In this document: in pieces, positions 58,543 through 64,000 of the stretch | Layout of the letters: every line of letters starts with the position of its first letter | How positions within the stretch are numbered: position 1 is the first letter of the stretch | Source: FEN-1219 sp963744305 | GTDB lineage: Bacteria; Pseudomonadota; Gammaproteobacteria; Steroidobacterales; Rariloculaceae | Assembly (NCBI GenBank): GCA_963744305.1 | Contig: CAVUTF010000037.1 | Span: 1-64,000, forward strand | Length of the DNA: 64,000 nucleotides | Direction: 5' to 3' | Made by a program: the position numbers and the translations under genes | The notes under the pieces: generated by a model | What the model was told of the DNA's origin: nothing | Database searches by the model: none | Seen by the model: the letters and a program-made list of their open reading frames with translations, nothing else

Positions 58543-60099
58543 TCAAGCGTAGCCGGGCGGCGGCGTGAACGCGCGCCACTCGCGCTCGAGAAGTTGAGCG
58601 AATCGAGCGGCGTCCGATCCTCGAGATAGGGTCCGACCGCCTGCAGGCCGATCGGCAGACTCTCGTTGTCGAGACCCGCCGGGAATGCGGTCGCCGGGAG
58701 TCCGCAGAAGATCGCAACTTGCGGGAAGAAAACGAACTGTCCGAACGGGATCTCGCGACCGTCGAGCATGATCGTTCGCTGCTGCCACCGGCACATCGCT
58801 GTGGGGGAAGGCAGTCGTTGCGAACGCCGGCGTCACGAGCACGTCCCAGTCACGGAAGAACGCCGCCCAGGCCCGCTGCAGCTGTGCGCGTCGCTCGAGC
58901 AGCAGCGCGAATCCCGCGAAGTCGAGAGTGAGGCCGTCCGCCGAAGGGGTCAGCCCCGGGATGCCGCCCGAGCGTATCGCCGCGGCAGCGGCCGCGCGTT
59001 GCTCGGCCGGTTGGGCGATCGACGTTTGGGCGAACAACAACCGCACGTAGTCCTCGACGTGCCGCTGCCAGTCGAACGCGGGCGAAGCCTCGCCCACGGT
59101 CGCGCCCTGCGAACGTAGCCACTGCGCGAGCGCCTCGGTGCTCGCTACGACCTCGGACTGCACGGGCACCCACGGCAGCCACGGCAGCATCGCGACACGA
59201 AAATCGCGCAGGCGCTCGCGGCGGGCCGTCGGCAGCTCGAGCCTCCACGCGACGTCGTCGCCCACGTCGGGGCCAGCAATGACATCGAGTGCAAGCTCGA
59301 GGTCGAACGCGCTGCGCGCGAGTGGACCTTGCACGCTCATGACTTGGCTCGGGTTGGGTAAGTTGCCGCGCGGAAACTGACCGCTACGCGGCACGGCGTT
59401 CTCGGAAGGGCGGTGACCATAGACGCCCGTGAACGCAGCGGGCACCCGAATCGAGCCGCCGATATCGCTGCCGATCTCGAGCGGCGTGAGCCCCGCGGCG
59501 AGCGCCGCGCTGCCGCCGCCGGTGCTCCCGCCGGGCGTGCGTTCGAGATTCCACGGGTTGTTCGTGCGGCCGTATATCGGACTGTTCGCCTGGTAATCAC
59601 CGAGGGCGACGGGGATGTTGGTTTTTCCGAGCAGTGCAACGCCCGCGGCGAAGACGCGGGCTGCGATTTGCCCATCCGTTTCCGGTCGAAGATCGCGCAT
59701 CGCCTCGATTCCCGCCGTCTGCGCAAGGCCGGCGACCTGCTCGGACTCCTTCAACGTCATCGGCAGGCCCAGCAACGGTGCGCGGTCACCGTCGGCGCGC
59801 CGACGGTCGGCCTCGGCTGCTTCACTACGGCCGCGCTCGAACGTCGCGATGACGAGGGCGTTCAGTTGCTGATTGAATCGTCCGATGCGAGTGACGTGCA
59901 GCTCGTAGAGCTCGAGGGCGGAAATGCGTTTTTCCCGAAGCGCCGCGAGCATCTGCGTTGCCGTTGCGAACGGCGAAAGGTCACCGCGACTAGAGGCGTC
60001 ACCGCGACGCCTCTGCGCGGCCGCGCGCTCGGAGGTTAGCGAGGCGATCGCCGTCCCCGCGGTGAGACCGAGAACATCGCGACGCGTGAGATCGGACAT
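58543..60099 (-). CDS. Exported amidase, amidase-signature family (short frameshifted stretch)
   Basis: ATG 60099 starts a Tat signal (TRRDVLGLTAGTAIASL). Triad residues are all visible: Lys in PMTLKESEQVAG, Ser in the loop GGSTGGGSAALAAGL and the nucleophile Ser in LEIGSDIGGSIRVPAAFTG. C-terminal landmarks are WDVLVTPAFATTAFPH and ERE-WRAFTPPPGYA. Between about 58790 and 58610 another frame carries the true sequence (FCGLPATAFPAGLDNESLPI), and the original frame is then regained, so two opposite base errors are likely. About 518 residues. Paralogue of the badly broken amidase at 6168-7754. Divergent from the S51 peptidase gene. Confidence 0.9.
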   Translation of the reverse strand: MSDLTRRDVLGLTAGTAIASLTSERAAAQRRRGDASSRGDLSPFATATQMLAALREKRISALELYELHVTRIGRFNQQLNALVIATFERGRSEAAEADRRRADGDRAPLLGLPMTLKESEQVAGLAQTAGIEAMRDLRPETDGQIAARVFAAGVALLGKTNIPVALGDYQANSPIYGRTNNPWNLERTPGGSTGGGSAALAAGLTPLEIGSDIGGSIRVPAAFTGVYGHRPSENAVPRSGQFPRGNLPNPSQVMSVQGPLARSAFDLELALDVIAGPDVGDDVAWRLELPTARRERLRDFRVAMLPWLPWVPVQSEVVASTEALAQWLRSQGATVGEASPAFDWQRHVEDYVRLLFAQTSIAQPAEQRAAAAAAIRSGGIPGLTPSADGLTLDFAGFALLLERRAQLQRAWAAFFRDWDVLVTPAFATTAFPHSDVPVAAANDHARRSRDPVRTVRFLPASCDLLRTPGDRIPGGSRQRESADRPAGGRTLSRGSDAARFAQLLEREWRAFTPPPGYA

Positions 60100-60167
60100 T
60101 CGACCAACGCTACGCGTCGATCGGCACGACGGCAAGCGAGCGATAGCCAGGCTGCGGCGTCCGGCCT

Positions 60168-60917
60168 ATGCTACGCACCGCACGGCTCTCGGAGACGGAT
60201 CTCTTGCGTAAACCCACCACGCTGATGGCCGGCAAGTTCGGCAGCCGGCACTTCGGGACGAAGCCCTTCCTGGCGGATGCATTGCGATTGACCGGCAAGG
60301 ACAAACCAATCGCCCTATATCTCGGCGCGGCGAACGGCGACAACCGCGAATTCGGCATGGCGCTGTCGCGCATCGTGAAGACCGCGGGCGCCCACAAGGT
60401 GTTGTGGCCGAAGCTCGCCCGCGGGAAGAAAAATGGCGCAGCCCGCGAAGCGCTCGGGGAGGCCGATCTCGTGTTCGTGGGCGGCGGCGACGTCGAAGCA
60501 GGCATACGGGTGCTGCGAGACGCGGATCTCATCGACGATTTGCGCGCCGCGGCAAAATGCGGAGTGGTGTTCGCCGGCATGTCGGCCGGTGCGATCATGC
60601 TCGGCGAACGCTGGATCCGGTGGCCGCACGAGAGTGCTAGCGACGATGAGGCGGAGACGTACGAGTGCTTGGGCATAGCGCCTTGCTCGCTCGACACGCA
60701 CGGCGAGAACGACCGCTGGCGCGAAACGCAGTCGTTTGCGGCGGTACGGGCTCGCGAGCTCGGGAAGAAAGCCAGAGCGTACGCGGTCCCGAGCGGCGGG
60801 GCGCTCGTGATAGGCCCTGATGGCACCATGCGCGCGCGCGGCGAGCCTGTTCCCGTATTCGCGGCGCTGCCCAACCGGAAGGCCAATATCGAGGAGACAT
60901 TGGTGGCGGGCCCATGA
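60168..60917 (+). CDS. Peptidase S51-like protein (type 1 glutamine-amidotransferase fold)
   Basis: 249 residues. KPIALYLGAANGDNREFGMA and LVFVGGGDVEAGIRVLRD lead to the nucleophile elbow VFAGMSAGAIMLGERW, as in dipeptidase E and cyanophycinase. Downstream come CSLDTHGEND with the likely His and AVPSGGALVIGPDG. It probably cleaves or transfers an acyl group of an Asp/Glu-containing peptide. No signal peptide. The stop overlaps the start of the ligase gene by ATGA at 60914, so the two are translationally coupled. First gene of the trio at 60168-63324. Confidence 0.85.
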   Translation: MLRTARLSETDLLRKPTTLMAGKFGSRHFGTKPFLADALRLTGKDKPIALYLGAANGDNREFGMALSRIVKTAGAHKVLWPKLARGKKNGAAREALGEADLVFVGGGDVEAGIRVLRDADLIDDLRAAAKCGVVFAGMSAGAIMLGERWIRWPHESASDDEAETYECLGIAPCSLDTHGENDRWRETQSFAAVRARELGKKARAYAVPSGGALVIGPDGTMRARGEPVPVFAALPNRKANIEETLVAGP

Positions 60918-62152
60918 GTTATTCCACTTCACATTGGCGACGTGTGGGCGAAGAGACGCGGCGAATGGTGGCCGAGGTGCCGCTGTACCGTGATCGGCCG
61001 AAACCGCCCTCCGATCCCAATGCGTTCCGCGCGTGGTTGGCGCGCCTGCCGGCCGTCGGGAAGCGCGACCTGCGCAAGGGATTTCCGAAGTCGCTCGTGC
61101 GGCAGGACCAAGATTTGCACGCGGCGATGCAGGAGCAGCAGGTCACGTTGCTCGCCACGTCCGGCACGACAGCCGACCGCTTGCAGGTGATTTGGGAATG
61201 GTCCTGGTGGGACCCGCAGGAGCGCGAGGCGATGCGGCTCAACGCGCGGATCGCACGGTCGATGCGGAAGGCGGAGTTTCGCGAAGCCGTGTTGACGACG
61301 CCCGCCTGCGGCGCCGGCGTTTGCCATTTCGGCAGCCAGACGGTCGCCGAGCGCAGCATCGATGGGATGTTGTTCTTGAACGAGAACGCGGATCCGACCC
61401 ACTGGACCGATCAAGAGTGCGAGCGGATGCTCACGGAATGGCGCGAGTTTGCGCCGCGCGGGGTCGAAGCCGATCCGGCCTATCTCGCAATCATCGCACG
61501 CGCGGCTTTGAAGCGCGGCGTCCGGTTGCCGTCGCCCGAGTTCATCACGCTCACGTACGAAACGACCACGCGCGCGATGCGCCGCGATATCGGCAGAGCG
61601 CTCGACGCGCCGCTGTTCCAGCTCTATGGCGCCACCGAAGCGGGTGTGCTGTTCATGGAATGCGAGCATGGGCTACTGCATCCGAACCAAAACCATAGCC
61701 ACATCGATCTCGTTCCGATGCCGGGCTCGGCACACCTGGCTCGAGTGTTGGTCACGACGCTCGGCCGCCCATGGATGCCGCTGCTGCGCTATGACATCGG
61801 CGATGTGGTGCGTCTCGCCGAATCGCGCGAGTGCGCGTGCGGCTTGCAGAGCGACGGCCCGTTGCTCGAGCGCGTGGAGGGTCGCCTGAGCGATTGCACG
61901 GAAGTGAACGGCGCGACGATTACGCCGCTCATGCTCGACGATGCAATTCATGCCGCGCTGGGACCGGATGCAACGATCGAGCAGTGGCAATTGAGCGGCG
62001 ACAACCTGCTCGTAGTGGATCCCGCATCGACGCAGAGCGCCGCAACGGCAGCGCAAGCCGTTGCCGCGCTGTTGGCGCAACCCATACGCGGCGAGCGCGT
62101 GAGCGCCATCGCGCCGGAGGCATCGGGCAAGTATCGGCTGGTGAAGCGCTGA
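60914..62152 (+). CDS. PaaK-like adenylate-forming ligase
   Basis: 412 residues of the phenylacetate-CoA ligase/F390-synthetase branch. The ATP loop reads LLATSGTTADRLQVIW, the adenylate motif LFQLYGATEAGVLFMECE, and the hinge region PLLRYDIGDVVRLAES followed by CACGLQSDGPLLERVEGRLS, with a Cys pair typical of this branch. It activates a carboxylic acid as AMP ester and passes it on to a thiol or amine. It overlaps both neighbours (ATGA at 60914, TGATG at 62150). The C-terminal domain is shorter than in PaaK. Substrate unknown. Confidence 0.85.
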   Translation: MSYSTSHWRRVGEETRRMVAEVPLYRDRPKPPSDPNAFRAWLARLPAVGKRDLRKGFPKSLVRQDQDLHAAMQEQQVTLLATSGTTADRLQVIWEWSWWDPQEREAMRLNARIARSMRKAEFREAVLTTPACGAGVCHFGSQTVAERSIDGMLFLNENADPTHWTDQECERMLTEWREFAPRGVEADPAYLAIIARAALKRGVRLPSPEFITLTYETTTRAMRRDIGRALDAPLFQLYGATEAGVLFMECEHGLLHPNQNHSHIDLVPMPGSAHLARVLVTTLGRPWMPLLRYDIGDVVRLAESRECACGLQSDGPLLERVEGRLSDCTEVNGATITPLMLDDAIHAALGPDATIEQWQLSGDNLLVVDPASTQSAATAAQAVAALLAQPIRGERVSAIAPEASGKYRLVKR

Positions 62153-63324
62153 TGCGCAGCGCGGGCTTCCCACTGCTCGAACGCGGCTACGATGACTCGC
62201 CCATCATCTACCTCGACAGCGCCTCGACCACTCCGAAGCCGCGCTCGGTGATCGACGCCGTCACGGGCTATTACGAAACGCTCGGCGCGAACGTCCACCG
62301 CGGCGTGCATCCGCTTGCGGAAAGCGCGACGGAGGAATTCGAGCGCGCGCGGCATCGCGTAGCGGCGCTGATCGGCGCGCAACCCTCCGAAATAGTTTTT
62401 ACGCGCAACGCGACCGACTCCTTCAACCTGCTCGCGCGGGCGATGAATCTCACCGCGGAGGACGAGGTCGTGTTTCCCGCGTCGGAGCACCATTCGAACT
62501 ACATGCCATGGCGCGTCGTCGCTAGCCCCAAGCTCGTCGACATCGACGAAGAGGCTGTGCCGAAGTGGTCGCAGCTCGCATCGAGGATCTCCAAGCACAC
62601 GCGGCTCGTCAGCGTCGCGCACGTGTCCAACGTCACCGGCGTGATTGCGCCGGTGGAGGAGTGGATCGCCACCGCGCACAAAGCGGGCGTCCCCGTGATA
62701 CTGGACGCCTCGCAGTCCGTCGCGCATCTGCCGATCGACGTGCGTGCGCTCGACGTCGACTTCATGGGCTTCTCGAGCCACAAGATGTTCGGACCGAACG
62801 GCGTGGGCGTGCTGTACGTGCGCCGCGACCATTTCGAGAAGCTCGGCCTCGGCAACGTGGGCGGCGGCATGGTGGCCCTGCACGCCGAAGACAGCTTCTC
62901 GGCGATGGAAGCGCCGTTTCGCTACGAAGCCGGCACGCCGAACATCGAAGGTGTGATCGGTTTGGGCGCCGCTGTGGACTACCTGCGCGGCGTCGGCATG
63001 GCGGCGATCGCCGCTCACGTTCGTACGCTCGCAGATCAAATGATGGCCGGTCTCGCCGAGCTCCCGAACGCGACGATCCTGGGGCGCTCAGCGCGCGAGC
63101 GCATCGCGCTCGCGACCGTGTCGTTGCCGTTGCCGTCGATGCGCCAACAGGACATCGCGCGTCTGCTCGCCGACGCGCACGGCATCTTCGTGTCCGGCGG
63201 CTTCCATTGCGCCCACGTTTTGCACCACCGGCTGCGGCTCGACGGCACGCTGCGCGCGTCGGCCCACATCTTCAACGACTCGGGCGACGTCGAGGCGTTG
63301 TTGAACGCGCTGCGCGACCTCTAG
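62152..63324 (+). CDS. Cysteine-desulfurase-like aminotransferase class V (SufS type)
   Basis: ATG 62152 overlaps the stop of the ligase; a longer frame upstream is only overlap. 390 residues. IIYLDSASTTPKPRSVIDAV opens a SufS/CsdA-like PLP enzyme; ANVHRGVHPLAESATEEFER, FPASEHHSNYMPW, ILDASQSVAHLPIDV and MGFSSHKMFGPNGVGVLYVR with the PLP Lys follow. A Cys in SGGFHCAHVLHHRL stands where SufS has its catalytic Cys. No SufB, C, D or E genes are near, so it may supply sulfur or remove an amino group for the product of the trio. Confidence 0.88.
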   Translation: MRSAGFPLLERGYDDSPIIYLDSASTTPKPRSVIDAVTGYYETLGANVHRGVHPLAESATEEFERARHRVAALIGAQPSEIVFTRNATDSFNLLARAMNLTAEDEVVFPASEHHSNYMPWRVVASPKLVDIDEEAVPKWSQLASRISKHTRLVSVAHVSNVTGVIAPVEEWIATAHKAGVPVILDASQSVAHLPIDVRALDVDFMGFSSHKMFGPNGVGVLYVRRDHFEKLGLGNVGGGMVALHAEDSFSAMEAPFRYEAGTPNIEGVIGLGAAVDYLRGVGMAAIAAHVRTLADQMMAGLAELPNATILGRSARERIALATVSLPLPSMRQQDIARLLADAHGIFVSGGFHCAHVLHHRLRLDGTLRASAHIFNDSGDVEALLNALRDL

Positions 63325-63329
63325 AGAAT

Positions 63330-63345
63330 ACCCCCTTGAGGGGGT
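63330..63345 (+). other. Short hairpin overlapping the ribosome site of the SDR gene
   Basis: ACCCCC and GGGGGT form a perfect 6-bp stem with a TTGA loop, five bases before ATG 63351. The GAGGGGG of the stem is also the only purine-rich ribosome site, so the stem could hide it. Confidence 0.5.
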
Positions 63346-63350
63346 CACCC

Positions 63351-64000
63351 ATGAACAGATACTGGACGCTGCCGGTCCTCGCGTCGGCCTTGCTGGCCGG
63401 CTCGCTTGCGCTGCCGCGGGGCACTTTCGCCGACACCGTGCTCATCACGGGAGCGAACTCGGGGCTGGGTCTCGAGTTTGCGAAGCAATACGCAGCGAAG
63501 GGTTGGACCGTGATTGCGACGCATCGCCGCCCGGAAATCCCCGAGTCGCTTGCGGACGTAGTCGCCGAGCACCCGAATGTGCGCGTCGAGCGCATGGACG
63601 TGGCAAGCATTCCCGAAGTGGAAGCGCTCGCGGCAAAGCTGAAAGACGTGCCGATCGACGTGCTGATCAACAACGCGGGCGTGTACAGCGATCGCTCCAA
63701 TTGCCCCGACGAGGCCTGCCGCGGCGAGGGCAGGACGCAGAGCTTCGGCCAGATGGATTACGCGCTGTTCGATACGATCATGGCCGTGAACGTGCGGGGG
63801 CCGCTGGTCGTTTCCGAGAACTTCATCGGCAACGTTCGCGCGAGCAAGCAAAAGAAGCTCATCGCGATCAGCTCCACGAACGGCTCGGTGAGCCAGCCGC
63901 TCGGCGGCTCGGGAGCGATCTCTTATCGCGCGAGCAAGGCGGCATTGAACCGAGCGATGCAGCTCGTGGCCGTCCACGAAAAAAGCGAAGGCGTGATCGT
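63351..64000 (+). CDS. Short-chain dehydrogenase with N-terminal export signal (cut by window end)
   Basis: ATG 63351 starts a signal-like segment (TLPVLASALLAGSLALPRG), then a Rossmann domain: VLITGANSGLGLEFAKQYAA with TGxxxGxG, MDVASIPEVEAL, IDVLINNAGVYSDRSNCPDE, IAISSTNGSVSQPLGGS with the Ser, and AISYRASKAALNRAMQL with Tyr and Lys. All SDR catalytic residues are present in the 216 residues seen; the last 30-40 are beyond the window. SDR enzymes normally need cytoplasmic NAD(P), so export is odd. Confidence 0.87.
   Translation, partial: MNRYWTLPVLASALLAGSLALPRGTFADTVLITGANSGLGLEFAKQYAAKGWTVIATHRRPEIPESLADVVAEHPNVRVERMDVASIPEVEALAAKLKDVPIDVLINNAGVYSDRSNCPDEACRGEGRTQSFGQMDYALFDTIMAVNVRGPLVVSENFIGNVRASKQKKLIAISSTNGSVSQPLGGSGAISYRASKAALNRAMQLVAVHEKSEGVI

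Overview
The window is GC-rich, densely coded DNA from a Gram-negative heterotroph. The best guess is a soil or sediment gammaproteobacterium of the Steroidobacter type. The evidence is a large TonB-dependent receptor, Tat- and Sec-exported oxidoreductases, lipoproteins, DUF6152/DUF6644/DUF6282-type proteins, DUF1592/DUF1552 partners and a secreted choice-of-anchor U protein. This assignment is inferred from family content; there is no rRNA or other marker gene. Many clearly homologous genes are broken by single-base frame changes without other decay, heavily at 5.9-7.8 kb and 36.8-43.5 kb. That looks like residual indel error of a long-read or metagenome assembly, so most broken genes are given here as one gene with the frame changes listed.

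Layout. 0-5.9 kb is accessory: a winged-helix/beta-propeller regulator, a small HExxH protein, a complete IS256-family element with 8-bp target duplication, and a two-gene unit of unknown function lying between two copies of a terminator repeat. 5.9-10 kb holds a small wHTH-like protein overlapping an exported amidase, a glyoxalase remnant and an IS1182-family element. 10-15.5 kb has a truncated DEDD exonuclease, two GFA-fold proteins, and a four-gene operon (regulator, GFA, Vgb-like propeller, F420-type reductase) flanked by a ketopantoate reductase gene and a decayed fragment of the same gene. 15.5-20.7 kb has a cupin, a secreted protein with a DUF6152 partner, two DUF6644 membrane proteins and an MFS transporter.

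20.8-32.3 kb is one co-directional block: exported aldo/keto reductase, secreted protein, TonB receptor, metallo-beta-lactamase-fold protein, di-haem-motif DUF1587/1595/1592/1588/1585 protein, DUF1552 protein and exported ankyrin protein. It looks like an envelope uptake and oxidation system for an unknown substrate. 32.5-36.7 kb has a lipoprotein, an RRM protein, an alpha/beta hydrolase, a second lipoprotein and a TraB/GumN protein. 36.8-43.5 kb encodes a giant secreted multidomain protein followed by a small lipoprotein.

43.7-45.2 kb repeats the DUF6152 plus secreted-protein pair. Then come a cyclophilin lipoprotein, a decayed nucleotidyltransferase/HEPN module with palindromic operators, an SsuA-like binding protein coupled to a DUF6282 hydrolase, an SRPBCC protein, a metallo-beta-lactamase protein, a CAP-domain protein and a PQQ-type dehydrogenase. 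53.6-56 kb encodes a kinase-like protein without key catalytic residues, fused through one membrane segment to a Calx-beta domain, followed by an MgtC/SapB protein. 56-60 kb has a methyltransferase, an aldo/keto-reductase-like protein without its catalytic residues, a carboxymuconolactone-decarboxylase-like protein and a second exported amidase. The window ends with an overlapping trio (S51 peptidase-like, PaaK-like ligase, cysteine-desulfurase-like) and the start of a short-chain dehydrogenase with an export signal. No tRNA, rRNA or CRISPR array was seen.
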